Source: Bacillota bacterium (GTDB taxonomy: Bacteria > Bacillota_A > Clostridia > Clostridiales > Clostridiaceae). Taken from it: a stretch of 45,508 nt of DNA. The DNA lies in assembly GCA_021837545.1 (NCBI GenBank), contig JAKBFR010000005.1, forward strand, positions 1 through 45,508. The letters are read 5' to 3'. This document shows positions 15,479 to 24,444 of the stretch, in pieces (position 1 is the first letter of the stretch; the number at the start of each line of letters is the position of its first letter). The notes under the pieces are model-generated. The model had not been told where the DNA came from and searched no databases. It saw only the letters and a program-made list of their open reading frames with translations. A program made the position numbers and the translations under genes.

Positions 15479-17443
15479 ATGGAGAATTATAATGAGAATT
15501 TAAAATATTTAAAGTTACTTGCTAAGCAATATCCAACTATTGCAGAAGCATCTACTGAAATAATTAATTTAGAAGCAATTTTAAATTTACCTAAAGGAAC
15601 AGAACATTTCTTAGCTGATCTTCACGGCGAATATGAACCATTTGTTCATGTTTTAAGAAATGGTTCAGGTGCCGTTAAAATAAAGATTGAAGAAGTTTTC
15701 GGCAACTCATTAATGGACTCTGAGAAGAGAAGCTTGGCCACATTGGTTTATTATCCTGAACAAAAATTAGAAATCGTTTTAAAGGAAGAAACGGATATAA
15801 ATGATTGGTATAAAATCAACTTATACAGGTTAATTGAGTTATGTAGATATGCATCTTCTAAATATACAAGATCAAAAGTGAGAAAAGCACTTCCGAAAGA
15901 TTTCAGCTATATTATAGAAGAATTATTACATGAAGAAGCTGCTAACAATGATAAACAGGGTTATTATGATGGAATAATAAATACTATTATAGATATTGAT
16001 AGAGCAAAGGAATTTATAATAGCCATATCAAATCTAATACAGCGATTAGTTGTGGATAAGTTACACATACTAGGAGATATATATGATAGAGGGCCAAGAC
16101 CTGATATAATAATTGACACTCTTATGGATTATCATTCTGTTGACATACAATGGGGTAATCACGATATATTATGGATGGGTGCTGCTTCTGGTAATACTAC
16201 CTGTATAGCAAATGTCTTAAGAATAGCCGCTAGATATTCTAATGTTGATGTAATTGAAGATATATATGGTATAAATTTATTGCCACTTGCAACCTTTGCA
16301 CTTAAATATTATAAAGATGACAGCTGTACTGCTTTTATTCCTAAAAATAATGATGAAACTGGACATCTAGCTTCTGAAATTGATCTTATATCTAAAATGC
16401 ATAAAGCTATAACAATTATTCAATTTAAACTTGAATATGAAATAATAAAAAGAAGACCTGAATTTAAAATGGATCATAGATTACTTTTAGATAAGATAAA
16501 TTATAAGGATGGAACTATAACTTTAAATAGCATAACTTATGAACTTAATGATAAAAATTTTCCTACAATAAATCCTAACAATCCATTCGAGCTTACAAGT
16601 GAAGAAAAAAAATTGATGGATAAACTTCAAATTTCATTTTTAAATAGTGATAAATTACAAAAACATGTTTTATTTTTATTTAATAAAGGTAGCATATATT
16701 TAACATATAACTCCAATTTATTATTTCATGGATGCATCCCCTTAAATAGGGACAAATCCTTTAAAACCTTAACTATTAACGGGCAAGAATATAAAGGTAG
16801 AAATCTTCTAGATAAGTTTGATTCCTTAGCTAGAGAGGGCTACTTCAATAATAGAGGCAGCGAAGAAAAATTATATGGAATGGATATAATGTGGTATTTA
16901 TGGAATGGAGCTTCTTCTTCTCTTTTTGGAAAAGAAGATATGACCACATTTGAAAGGTATTTTATTAATGACAATACCACTCATAAAGAAAAGAAAAACC
17001 CTTATTATGATTTTAGAGATACAGAAGAAATGTGCAATTTTATTTTTGAAGAATTTGGTTTAAATCCATCAGAATCTAGAATAATAAATGGACATGTTCC
17101 AGTAAAAAATAAATTAGGCGAAAATCCAATTAAGGCTAATGGCAAACTTATTGTTATAGATGGAGGTTTTGCAAAAGCATATAGAAGTCAAACCGGTTTA
17201 GCTGGATATACATTAACTTACAATTCTTATGGATTACAACTTATATCTCATCAACCTTTTAAATCAATTGAGGACGCATTTAGCAAGGAAACAGATATAC
17301 TATCTTCTAGAAAAATAGTAGAAAAATTAGATAGAAAAAAAGTTGGAGATACTGATGTAGGCAAAGAATTAAAGAATCAGATTAAAGATTTGAAATTATT
17401 ACTTAGAGCCTATAGAAAAGGCTTGATAAATGAGGTAAGATAG
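15479..17443 (+). CDS. fbp: Fructose-1,6-bisphosphatase, class III
   Basis: This 654-residue enzyme is the Firmicute class III FBPase, which removes the C1 phosphate of fructose-1,6-bisphosphate for gluconeogenesis in the cytoplasm. It carries calcineurin-type metal motifs: [16 protein letters not shown] near residue 40, [13 protein letters not shown] near 200, [15 protein letters not shown] near 220, and a late INGHVPVK near 540. Length is normal. GGGAGG precedes the ATG at a good distance. It is a single-gene unit with a terminator-like hairpin on each side. The absence of sugar operon genes alongside suggests constitutive or global control. Confidence 0.96.
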   Translation: MENYNENLKYLKLLAKQYPTIAEASTEIINLEAILNLPKGTEHFLADLHGEYEPFVHVLRNGSGAVKIKIEEVFGNSLMDSEKRSLATLVYYPEQKLEIVLKEETDINDWYKINLYRLIELCRYASSKYTRSKVRKALPKDFSYIIEELLHEEAANNDKQGYYDGIINTIIDIDRAKEFIIAISNLIQRLVVDKLHILGDIYDRGPRPDIIIDTLMDYHSVDIQWGNHDILWMGAASGNTTCIANVLRIAARYSNVDVIEDIYGINLLPLATFALKYYKDDSCTAFIPKNNDETGHLASEIDLISKMHKAITIIQFKLEYEIIKRRPEFKMDHRLLLDKINYKDGTITLNSITYELNDKNFPTINPNNPFELTSEEKKLMDKLQISFLNSDKLQKHVLFLFNKGSIYLTYNSNLLFHGCIPLNRDKSFKTLTINGQEYKGRNLLDKFDSLAREGYFNNRGSEEKLYGMDIMWYLWNGASSSLFGKEDMTTFERYFINDNTTHKEKKNPYYDFRDTEEMCNFIFEEFGLNPSESRIINGHVPVKNKLGENPIKANGKLIVIDGGFAKAYRSQTGLAGYTLTYNSYGLQLISHQPFKSIEDAFSKETDILSSRKIVEKLDRKKVGDTDVGKELKNQIKDLKLLLRAYRKGLINEVR

Positions 17444-17535
17444 ATACAAGTCTCATCAAACTGTAATTTACGTATAAATTGCGAATTAGCGATATTATAG
17501 ATATTTTGTATCGTTAGTACGTTTGTCATTAAAGT

Positions 17536-17574
17536 ATTACTGGAAATTTTGTTTTCCGGTAATATTTTGTTATT
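17536..17574 (+). terminator. Terminator downstream of fbp
   Basis: ATTACTGGAAA (17536-17546) pairs with TTTCCGGTAAT (17553-17563), with one T-G wobble, followed by ATTTTGTTATT. It lies 93 bases after the fbp stop; no second gene lies between. Confidence 0.75.
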
Positions 17575-17696
17575 AAATAATATTCATAGATTCCATAAGA
17601 AATTTGATTCTAATAATCTAGTTAATAGTAAAAAATATTTATAACTATTCATCCTATCTATTTTAAAGTATATTATTCAAAAATCATCTGATATCC

Positions 17697-18371
17697 CTAA
17701 GTTTCTATTTGTTCTTTTATTTTTTCAAACATCTTTTCTCCAATGCCAGTTACATTTTTTATATCTTCTTTTAATTTAAATCCTCCATTTTGTTCTCTGT
17801 ATTCAATTATGCTCTTAGCTTTTGAATCACCTATACCATCTAACGTTTTTAACTGTTCTATTGTTGCAGTATTTATATTTACTATATTATTAGAAATCCC
17901 CTGACTATTACTTGTATTTAATTCTGAATTTGCATTTATGCCTTCTTTAGTTATATCATTTTTATTTGCAATATAAACTAACTCATGATTTTGTAATTTT
18001 TTTGCTCTATTTATATTGCTTAAATCTGCATTTTCAGTAAGTCCACCAGCGACTTCTATAAGTTCCTTTACTATAGCATTTTCATTCAATGTATACACAT
18101 CTGGTTTTTTGACTTCACCTTTAATTTCTACCACTATATTTTTATCCTTTACTGCAATAGCTACTTCCTTATTATTTTTCACATTATTGCTTGATGTTAC
18201 TGATGATATATCAGTATTTTCTGTATCGTCAACAAAAATACTTTCTGTATCATTCTTCTTTAATTCTTTAAATCCGGATTTTAGATATAAAATTCTAAAT
18301 GTAAATAATACAATAGCTAATATAATTAATATTCCTATTTTTTTCTTGTCTTTTAGCAATCCTTGTATCAT
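17697..18371 (-). CDS. comEA: ComEA-family SLBB/helix-hairpin-helix DNA-binding protein
   Basis: The 224-residue protein has one N-terminal membrane anchor (about residues 9-27), a low-complexity linker, an SLBB domain (IVVEIKGEVKKPDVYTLNEN, about 80-150) and a C-terminal double helix-hairpin-helix (VNINTATIEQLKTLDGIGDS and VTGIGEKMFEKI, about 163-224). This is the ComEA layout of the DNA-uptake receptor on the outer face of the membrane. The start is ATG 18371 with GAGGAG upstream; the 15-codon upstream extension runs into a dispersed repeat and is rejected. No comEB/comEC follows. In B. subtilis comEA lies in the same neighbourhood as nadD-yqeK, as here. Confidence 0.87.
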   Translation of the reverse strand: MIQGLLKDKKKIGILIILAIVLFTFRILYLKSGFKELKKNDTESIFVDDTENTDISSVTSSNNVKNNKEVAIAVKDKNIVVEIKGEVKKPDVYTLNENAIVKELIEVAGGLTENADLSNINRAKKLQNHELVYIANKNDITKEGINANSELNTSNSQGISNNIVNINTATIEQLKTLDGIGDSKAKSIIEYREQNGGFKLKEDIKNVTGIGEKMFEKIKEQIET

Positions 18372-18409
18372 TATTTCTCTCTCCTCTTTATATTTGTTGG
18401 AACTTTTAT

Positions 18410-18467
18410 AAGGCAAATTCGAAATATATATTTCATCTTTGATTGTTGTTTTCTTTCATATGCCTAA
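18410..18467. repeat. Dispersed imperfect-palindrome element, copy F
   Basis: It starts AAGGCAAATTC and ends TTTTCTTTCATATGCCTAA, giving the GGCA/TGCC inverted ends of the family. The interior is more diverged than in the other copies. It sits just upstream of comEA. Confidence 0.5.
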
Positions 18468-18606
18468 CTAAAGTTTTTCTTATGTATATCATTCCCACAT
18501 TTATTATAATTTAGACCATTTGGCGTATTAATATAAATTTTATATAGCGTAATTGTGATTTTTTTGGTAGAATATATTGTAAACGTAATGAAAAATATTT
18601 TAAATT

Positions 18607-18646
18607 TATATGTTGCAAAAGCGAAAAATATGTATTGCAACATATA
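18607..18646. promoter_or_regulatory. 12-bp inverted repeat upstream of the carboxypeptidase gene
   Basis: TATATGTTGCAA (18607-18618) and TTGCAACATATA (18635-18646) are perfect complements 16 bases apart, ending 17 bases before the start codon. It could be an operator or an mRNA hairpin that limits ribosome access. ATTGCAACATATATA recurs at 20135. Confidence 0.5.
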
Positions 18647-18663
18647 TAGTATGGAGAGTTTTT

Positions 18664-19899
18664 ATGAAACGAATTTTAAAAACATTTAATATAATATTTT
18701 TATTTATATTCTGCTTTACATGTACTAGTGTGCATGCAGAAACAACGCAACCAGAAATAAATGCTCAAGGTTGCGTTTTAATAGATGCTTCTACTGGTGA
18801 AGTATTATATGGCAAAAATGATGATAAAACTTTTGAACCTGCTTCAACAACTAAAGTAATGACTGCACTTATAACTTTAGAAAACTGTAATTTAACTGAT
18901 GAAGTTACAGTTCAAGAAGACTTTACAAAAATAGATGGCACTGCTATTGGACTTTTAAAAGGTGATGTATTAACTGTTCGAGATTTACTTTTAGGTCTCC
19001 TTTTAGAATCTGGAAATGATTGTGCAAATGCTTTAGCCGATCATATTTCTGGAAATACAACTGAGTTTTCTAAACTTATGAATGCGAAAGCAAAAGAACT
19101 TGGGGCCTTACATACAAACTTTAAAAATCCAAGTGGATTACCAGATCCAGAGCATACAACAACCGCGCATGATTTAACATTATTTCTAAGAGAAGCTATA
19201 AATAATAAAGATTATATTAATATTTCTACTACTCCAACTTATACAATAACATTAAAAAATAATCCTGCGAAAACCATTATATTAAACAATAAAAATTATA
19301 TGATTAACAAAAATTCTAAATACTATTATCCCTTTGCTATATGTGGTAAAAATGGATATACAACTAAATCAAATCAAACTTATGTTGCTGCAGCTGAAAA
19401 AGATGGTCATGTACTTGTAGCTGCCTTTTTAAATGCACTTAATAAGGATCAAAATTTTAGTGACATGCAAACTGTTTTTAATTATGGATTTGATAATTAT
19501 TCTTTAGTACATCTTTATAAAAAAGATACACAAATTTCAGAGTATAAAGTAACTAATGAACTTACAATACCAATTGTGAGTAAAAAAGATATAGATTATA
19601 TTGTTCCTAAAGGAAAAGAGAATACAATATCTTCTGAGATTAAAATAGAAGATGCAGATTTAAGTAAGCAATCTTTTAATAAAGATGATAATATCTTAAA
19701 AGGAACTATTTATGTTAATGATAAACAATATATAACTGTTGATTTAGCAGCTGGAGTTTCTAGATATTATGAGCCTATGATCTCTATTAAATCTTTATCT
19801 CAAAACTCTAACCTTCCAGTTTATATTGGATCTGGTGTCGCTATATTGGCTGGATTAGCTGGCTTAAGGAGATTAATAAAGATAAAACCTAAAAAATAA
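18664..19899 (+). CDS. dacF: D-alanyl-D-alanine carboxypeptidase (PBP5/DacF family)
   Basis: This 411-residue exported enzyme trims the terminal D-Ala from peptidoglycan stem peptides. The signal peptide (MKRILKTFNIIFLFIFCF) ends near VHA at 25. The active-site motifs are S61-T-T-K64 (EPASTTKVMTAL) and S116-G-N118 (LESGNDCANAL). The third, normally K-T-G, reads K229-N-G231 (CGKNGYTTKSN), a one-base change from ACT. A C-terminal segment (VYIGSGVAILAGLAGLRRLI) is a hydrophobic anchor. The start is 18664 because GGAGAG lies five bases upstream; the earlier in-frame ATG at 18610 is in an inverted repeat. The name dacF versus dacA is a family-level guess. Confidence 0.88.
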   Translation: MKRILKTFNIIFLFIFCFTCTSVHAETTQPEINAQGCVLIDASTGEVLYGKNDDKTFEPASTTKVMTALITLENCNLTDEVTVQEDFTKIDGTAIGLLKGDVLTVRDLLLGLLLESGNDCANALADHISGNTTEFSKLMNAKAKELGALHTNFKNPSGLPDPEHTTTAHDLTLFLREAINNKDYINISTTPTYTITLKNNPAKTIILNNKNYMINKNSKYYYPFAICGKNGYTTKSNQTYVAAAEKDGHVLVAAFLNALNKDQNFSDMQTVFNYGFDNYSLVHLYKKDTQISEYKVTNELTIPIVSKKDIDYIVPKGKENTISSEIKIEDADLSKQSFNKDDNILKGTIYVNDKQYITVDLAAGVSRYYEPMISIKSLSQNSNLPVYIGSGVAILAGLAGLRRLIKIKPKK

Positions 19900-19926
19900 C
19901 TTTTTTTAGAGAAAGTTATTTTTATT
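19892..19926 (+). terminator. Terminator overlapping the carboxypeptidase stop codon
   Basis: AAAAATAACTTT (19892-19903) pairs with AAAGTTATTTTT (19912-19923). The left arm contains the TAA stop. Confidence 0.75.
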
Positions 19927-19935
19927 AATACAAAT

Positions 19936-20020
19936 AGGATTGATAATTACTAATAAATACTATGAAATTTGTGTTAACAATTTTCATGTGTCTATTACAT
20001 AATTATCAATCCTTTTTCCT
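19936..20020 (+). terminator. Second terminator-like long hairpin
   Basis: AGGATTGATAATTA (19936-19949) pairs perfectly with TAATTATCAATCCT (20000-20013) across 50 bases, followed by TTTTCCTT. The same ATTGAT/ATCAAT arm sequence appears in the rodA terminator at 41030-41118. Confidence 0.6.
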
Positions 20021-20104
20021 TGTTTATTATAGTCTTTTAATATATATATTGCAAAAATAATTATTCATTGTCAATTTCAAAAATCATATAATAATTCTAG
20101 TTAT

Positions 20105-20140
20105 AATTGAGCATTGAGTATTGAACACTGATAATTGCAA
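20105..20140. repeat. ATTGAGCATTGA-type short repeat
   Basis: TAATTGAGCATTGAGTATTG, then AACACTGATAATTGC, closely resembles 28725-28753 (TAATTGAGCATTGAACATTG followed by ACAATTAGC). It is an internally repetitive A/T-rich motif. Confidence 0.5.
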
Positions 20141-20176
20141 CATATATAATGAATCTTTAAAATAATTCAACTTGTA

Positions 20177-21103
20177 TTACTCTATATTATTCTTAATCTT
20201 TTCTATTAAATCTAATATATCTTGTGGAAGTTCCGATTTAAGTGAAAGCATTTCCTCGGTTCTTGGAGATTTAAAATCTAGTGCATAAGCGTGAAGCGCT
20301 TGCCTCTTTATTAATTCTTCTTCCTCTTCTCCATACCCATATAATGTATCTCCATAAATAGGATGTCCTATACTATTTAAGTGAACTCTAATTTGATGAG
20401 TTCTTCCTGTCTCAAGCTTGCATTCAACTAAACTTGCATTTCCAAAACTTTCAATGACTTTATAATGAGTTACACTCCTTTGACCTCTTTCATCTATTAC
20501 TCTTCTAATTCCATTTTTAATTCCATTTTCAATTTCTTCTGGCTTGTATATTGGTAAATCAATAGTTCCAGAATCTTTTTCTAAATTACCATGAACTATT
20601 GCCAAATACCTCTTTTCAACCTTATTATCACTCATTTCTTTTGATAACATTCCATGTGCAAATTGATTTTTAGCAATTATAATAAGTCCTGAAGTGTTCA
20701 TATCTAATCTAGAAACTAATCTAACTATACAGTTTTGATTGCTTTCCATAAAGTAATTTATTACTCCATTAGCAAGAGTTCCACTTTGATAACTTTTAGT
20801 TGGATGAACTACCATAAAGGGGTTTTTATTAACTACTAATATATCTTCATCTTCATAAATTATACCTATATCCATCTTTTCTGGAGCTATATCTTGACTT
20901 TCATCTTTTGCTAAATCAATTTTTATAATTTCTCCAGCATTTAATATTCTATTCATTTTTACTACTTCATCATTAACAAATATTCTTTTATCAATTGAAG
21001 CACTTCGTATTAATCTTGTTGATAATCCAAGTTCGGCTTTTAGATATTCTCTTATTTTAGTGCCTTCTTCTATATTAATAACTTTTTTTTCTAAAATACT
21101 CAT
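20177..21103 (-). CDS. RluA-family RNA pseudouridine synthase
   Basis: This 308-residue enzyme isomerises uridine in rRNA or tRNA. It has an N-terminal S4-like RNA-binding domain (about residues 12-62) and a RluA catalytic domain. The catalytic aspartate is D134 in VSRLDMNTSGLIIIAK. CKLETGRTHQIRVHLNSIGH supplies the conserved RTHQIR motif near 240. The family is clear, but RluC, RluD and YjbO/YhcT-type members are not separable by eye. GAGGAG lies 12 bases before the ATG, a little far. It follows the LCP gene on the same strand after a 135-base gap of short repeats. Confidence 0.9.
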   Translation of the reverse strand: MSILEKKVINIEEGTKIREYLKAELGLSTRLIRSASIDKRIFVNDEVVKMNRILNAGEIIKIDLAKDESQDIAPEKMDIGIIYEDEDILVVNKNPFMVVHPTKSYQSGTLANGVINYFMESNQNCIVRLVSRLDMNTSGLIIIAKNQFAHGMLSKEMSDNKVEKRYLAIVHGNLEKDSGTIDLPIYKPEEIENGIKNGIRRVIDERGQRSVTHYKVIESFGNASLVECKLETGRTHQIRVHLNSIGHPIYGDTLYGYGEEEEELIKRQALHAYALDFKSPRTEEMLSLKSELPQDILDLIEKIKNNIE

Positions 21104-21160
21104 GTAATTAATCTACTCCTCAGTTTCAATGCACAATTTACATTTTTTATTTTTTTAAGT

Positions 21161-21230
21161 TCTTGATTACGTTTTGCGCTTTTTTTATATGCGAAAAAAT
21201 CTTGATCGCGCTTTGTGCTTTTTTTATATG
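21161..21230. repeat. Tandem repeat, two units of about 39 bp, bracketed by TGCACAATTTA
   Basis: TCTTGATTACGTTTTGCGCT and TCTTGATCGCGCTTTGTGCT both continue TTTTTTATATG; the units start at 21161 and 21200. The 11-mer TGCACAATTTA occurs at 21130 and 21231, so the segment looks like a small duplicated block. Confidence 0.75.
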
Positions 21231-21238
21231 TGCACAAT

Positions 21239-22534
21239 TTATTCCCCAAAAGTTTTAAAGTCCTTCCCTAAAATTATGATCACATCATAGTCATTATATT
21301 CTGTCCTATTTTCTTTTTTATCACTATTCTTAATATTTAAATCTTGTTTAATAATTTTTAATTTATCACTATCATTAGCAAGTATTATACTCTCATCACT
21401 AAGTTCAGCATTGCCTGTATCTATCTTTGAATATCCAGCGTTATTTAATTCTTTTGTTGCTTTAGCTGCTAATCCATTAATCTTAGTTCCATTTAATATT
21501 TTAATTCTAATATCATCTTTTGATGTATTTATTGATAAATTATTAGAAATAGAAGATGAGCTAAGTGATGATAATATACCTTTATTAGCATTTTTATCAA
21601 ATATTAAAAATGATTCTCCATTTATAGTTTTTGGTGTTCCCGCTACTGTTACCATTGTCATATTTTCTTTTTTTATGTTCATAAATTTTAATCCATAACT
21701 CAAAACTTTAGTAGATGACATATTCGTTTCTATATTATCACCTAAGGCTGACATTATACTCGAAACTCTAAATAATATAAGAGGACTTGTACACTTATCA
21801 ACAACTTTTGATATAAACTTTTGTTGATTTTCTATTCTATCTAAATCTCCATTAGCAAATCCACTTCCATCATTATTTTTTCTCCACCTAAAAAATTCTT
21901 CAGCTTTTTTACCATCTAAAGTTACAGTTTCTCCAGCTTTAAAATTAATATGAAGATTTTGACCTTCATCATCATAAATCATATTTCTTTCAATTTTCAT
22001 TTCAATCCCTCCTATAGCATCAACAATTTCTCGGAAGGCATTATAATCAAGTTTAACTATATAATTAATTTTTATATTCAACAAATTTTCAGCTTCTAAT
22101 TTTATTTTAGGATATCCGCCAATTTCATAAGCTGCATTTATCTTTGTGTTTCTATCGTTAATATTTATCATTGTATCTCTTGGAATTGATACAATATTTA
22201 ATTTCTTATTTGTAGGATTATAATTTAGCACCATTATTGTATCTGTTCTTTTTATCGATACATTATCAACTTGATTTGGATCTCCTATATCCATCCCAAG
22301 TAGTAAAATATTTACTGGCTCATTTGATGTTACATCCATACTACTTGGCATTGACTTACTTCCCACCTTCATTAAGGCAGAAATTCCAGATACCATTGAT
22401 ACTATAAGAAATGTTATTACAAGAGCTATTGCTCCTAAAACTGCTTTTTCAAATTTTGTTGTGGTGTCATCATTTTTTCTGAAAATCTTCAAAGATGTTT
22501 TGTATTTCTTTTTATTATTAGTCCTTCTTCCCAT
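21239..22534 (-). CDS. LytR-CpsA-Psr (LCP) family cell-wall polymer ligase
   Basis: This 431-residue membrane-anchored protein has a basic cytoplasmic start, one transmembrane helix (about residues 31-50), an extracellular LCP domain (about 72-270) and a C-terminal LytR_C domain (about 340-430). LCP motifs are visible: VNILLLGMDIGD, TDTIMVLNYNP, SIPRDTMI, KINAAYEIGG and GDLDRIENQQKF, giving the conserved Arg and Asp residues that hold the polyprenyl-pyrophosphate. Family members attach teichoic acids or capsule to peptidoglycan. GAGGTG lies five bases before the ATG. It is downstream of yqeK in the nadD cluster. Confidence 0.92.
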   Translation of the reverse strand: MGRRTNNKKKYKTSLKIFRKNDDTTTKFEKAVLGAIALVITFLIVSMVSGISALMKVGSKSMPSSMDVTSNEPVNILLLGMDIGDPNQVDNVSIKRTDTIMVLNYNPTNKKLNIVSIPRDTMININDRNTKINAAYEIGGYPKIKLEAENLLNIKINYIVKLDYNAFREIVDAIGGIEMKIERNMIYDDEGQNLHINFKAGETVTLDGKKAEEFFRWRKNNDGSGFANGDLDRIENQQKFISKVVDKCTSPLILFRVSSIMSALGDNIETNMSSTKVLSYGLKFMNIKKENMTMVTVAGTPKTINGESFLIFDKNANKGILSSLSSSSISNNLSINTSKDDIRIKILNGTKINGLAAKATKELNNAGYSKIDTGNAELSDESIILANDSDKLKIIKQDLNIKNSDKKENRTEYNDYDVIIILGKDFKTFGE

Positions 22535-22614
22535 ATGCTCACCTCTTTTACTTTGAGATCAGTTAATACATTTCATTAAAACTTATTTAATCTTATTCTA
22601 ATTAACCATATTTT

Positions 22615-23199
22615 TTAGAATTTTCCCTTAAATTTAGAATCAAACAAAAAGTAATTCCTAGCTTTTATAGTATTTTCATCAATCAATAAATTCTTAATTA
22701 GTAAAAATTCTATACTACGAGTCAATCCATAATAGACTCCCATATCTAAATCTTCAAATGTAACTTTTCTTATATTTTCAACACCCTCAAAGTTTCTAGA
22801 TGGCTCTATCATATCAGCAATATAAATAATCTTCGTTAAAATAGACATATCTTCTTTTCCTGTAGTATGCCATCTTATTGAATCTAATATTTCTTCATCC
22901 TCAATCCCTAACTTATCCTTAGCTTCTATAGCTCCAATAATACTATGCCATAAATTCGCATTATCTTTTTCCACAGCTGAAAGAATAATATTATTTTCTT
23001 CTATTATTTCTTTCATTCTAGCTTTAGATAAATTTTTAGCTACATCATGTGCAAGACCTGCAATTTCAGCCTTTTCTTCTGATATTCCATTTAGCTTAGC
23101 TAGTTTTTTAGCTATATTCGCAACTCCTAAAATATGTGCATAACGTTTTTCAATTAAATTTTCTTTAAGATATAAATTTATTTCTTCTATAGATAACAA
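22615..23199 (-). CDS. yqeK: YqeK-type HD-domain hydrolase (symmetrical Ap4A hydrolase)
   Basis: The 194-residue HD-superfamily protein matches YqeK, characterised as a symmetrical diadenosine tetraphosphatase. The metal-binding residues are H22 (RYAHILGV), H51-D52 (GLAHDVAKN), a later WHSIIGA and D128 (IYIADMIEPSR). The start codon is TTG: AGGAGG lies eight bases before TTG TTA TCT ATA GAA, and no ATG is available. It follows nadD by 12 bases, so the two are coupled. Confidence 0.93.
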   Translation of the reverse strand: MLSIEEINLYLKENLIEKRYAHILGVANIAKKLAKLNGISEEKAEIAGLAHDVAKNLSKARMKEIIEENNIILSAVEKDNANLWHSIIGAIEAKDKLGIEDEEILDSIRWHTTGKEDMSILTKIIYIADMIEPSRNFEGVENIRKVTFEDLDMGVYYGLTRSIEFLLIKNLLIDENTIKARNYFLFDSKFKGKF

Positions 23200-23211
23200 A
23201 ATTATTACCTC

Positions 23212-23838
23212 CTACTGTAGTTCATAATGATACAATCCTTTTTCATAAATAATATCCGCAACTTTGGGTGGTACAAAAAAATCTATTCTCTTATTTTGAT
23301 TTACTCTCTCTCTTATATCTGTTGAAGATATTTCAAGTTCTTTTAAATCTAAAATAATTATTTTCCCATTATATTTCTCTTCTATTATTTCCTTCTCCCG
23401 GATCAATTCTTTTTTATTAATACCTCCTCTTGCAAATACTACAAGAGTAGCTAATGAAAATATCTCTTGAACTGATTTCCATTTTTCTATACTAAATAAA
23501 CAGTCTGCTCCTGTTATAAAAAATAATTCGTTTTCTTCATTTTTGACATCGCTTGCACCTTTAAAATGTTGTAATGTCTCATAAGTAAAACTAAGCCCAC
23601 CCTTTTCTATTTCATAACTTGAAACCGAAAACTCATCGAAAGTCTCTGTTGCAATTTTAACCATTTCATATCTTAATTTAGAATCAGTAACTATATTTTC
23701 AGCTTTAAGGGGTTGCTTTCCTGCCGGCATAAAAATCACTTCATCTAAATCTAATTGCTCTTTAGCTTCATAAGCTATATATAAATGTGCATTATGAATA
23801 GGATCAAATGTACCTCCTATTATACCATACCGTTTCAT
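23212..23838 (-). CDS. nadD: Nicotinate-nucleotide adenylyltransferase
   Basis: The 208-residue enzyme adenylates nicotinate mononucleotide for NAD synthesis. GIIGGTFDPIHNAHLYIAYE (residues 5-24) carries the nucleotidyltransferase HxxH-type motif (HNAH). LEISSTDIRERV near 170 is the second signature. AGGAGGAAGCTT precedes the ATG. It is the first gene of a nadD-yqeK unit. Confidence 0.96.
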   Translation of the reverse strand: MKRYGIIGGTFDPIHNAHLYIAYEAKEQLDLDEVIFMPAGKQPLKAENIVTDSKLRYEMVKIATETFDEFSVSSYEIEKGGLSFTYETLQHFKGASDVKNEENELFFITGADCLFSIEKWKSVQEIFSLATLVVFARGGINKKELIREKEIIEEKYNGKIIILDLKELEISSTDIRERVNQNKRIDFFVPPKVADIIYEKGLYHYELQ

Positions 23839-23872
23839 AAGCTTCCTCCTAAAGTAAAATCATTATTTAAAT

Positions 23873-23881
23873 ATTATATCA
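23873..23881 (-). promoter_or_regulatory. Extended -10 promoter of nadD
   Basis: TGATATAAT on the minus strand is an extended -10 (TGnTATAAT), 35 bases before the nadD start. There is no good -35. The same nine bases serve obgE, minC and the gene at the right edge. Confidence 0.55.
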
Positions 23882-23929
23882 CGAAGCAATCTTAAATATT
23901 AGGCATATTTAAAATATCTTAAATTTCAC

Positions 23930-23980
23930 AAAAAAGAAGTTGTTTTAAAATAATTTCATTTTAAAACAACTTCTTTTTTT
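23930..23980 (-). terminator. Terminator downstream of yhbY (usable in both directions)
   Basis: AAAAAAGAAGTTGTTTTAAA pairs with TTTAAAACAACTTCTTTTTT over about 22 bp with a six-base loop. It separates the obgE-yhbY side from the nadD unit. Confidence 0.9.
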
Positions 23981-24056
23981 AATAATCTTATAGTGTAGAA
24001 CTTATTTATTAAGTTTTACACATATAAATTAAAAATTAAATTTAAAAATAGAGTAT

Positions 24057-24353
24057 TTATTTTGTAGGTAATTCTATCTTAGCCTTATTCTTAGACTTTT
24101 TGTATAGAACTATCTTATTTCCAATTGCTTGAACTCCTTCACATTTAACAGCCTTGCATATCATATCTGAAGTTTCCCTAGATTCTAATCCACTATTCTC
24201 TAAAACTTTTATTTTAATTAATTCCCTAGCTTCTAATGCTTGTGAAACTTGTATTAAAAAATTTTCTTCAACACCATTTTTACCAATTTGGAATATTGGT
24301 GAAAGTTGATTAGCTAAGCCTCTTAAGTAAGCTCTTTGTTTTCCTGTTATCAT
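24057..24353 (-). CDS. yhbY: YhbY-type CRM-domain RNA-binding protein
   Basis: The 98-residue protein consists of a single CRM domain, associated with large-subunit ribosome assembly. It begins MITGKQRAYLRGLANQLSPI. The GKNGV loop near 24 resembles the GxxG RNA contact. AGGAGG is well placed. It follows obgE by 91 bases on the same strand. Confidence 0.94.
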   Translation of the reverse strand: MITGKQRAYLRGLANQLSPIFQIGKNGVEENFLIQVSQALEARELIKIKVLENSGLESRETSDMICKAVKCEGVQAIGNKIVLYKKSKNKAKIELPTK

Positions 24354-24444
24354 TTTATTTTCCTCCTAAAATTTCTTTCAACATATATTTGTTGTATTAA
24401 TTATCCCTGGGGGCTTTTTCAATTGATAGTTAACTAATTACTGA

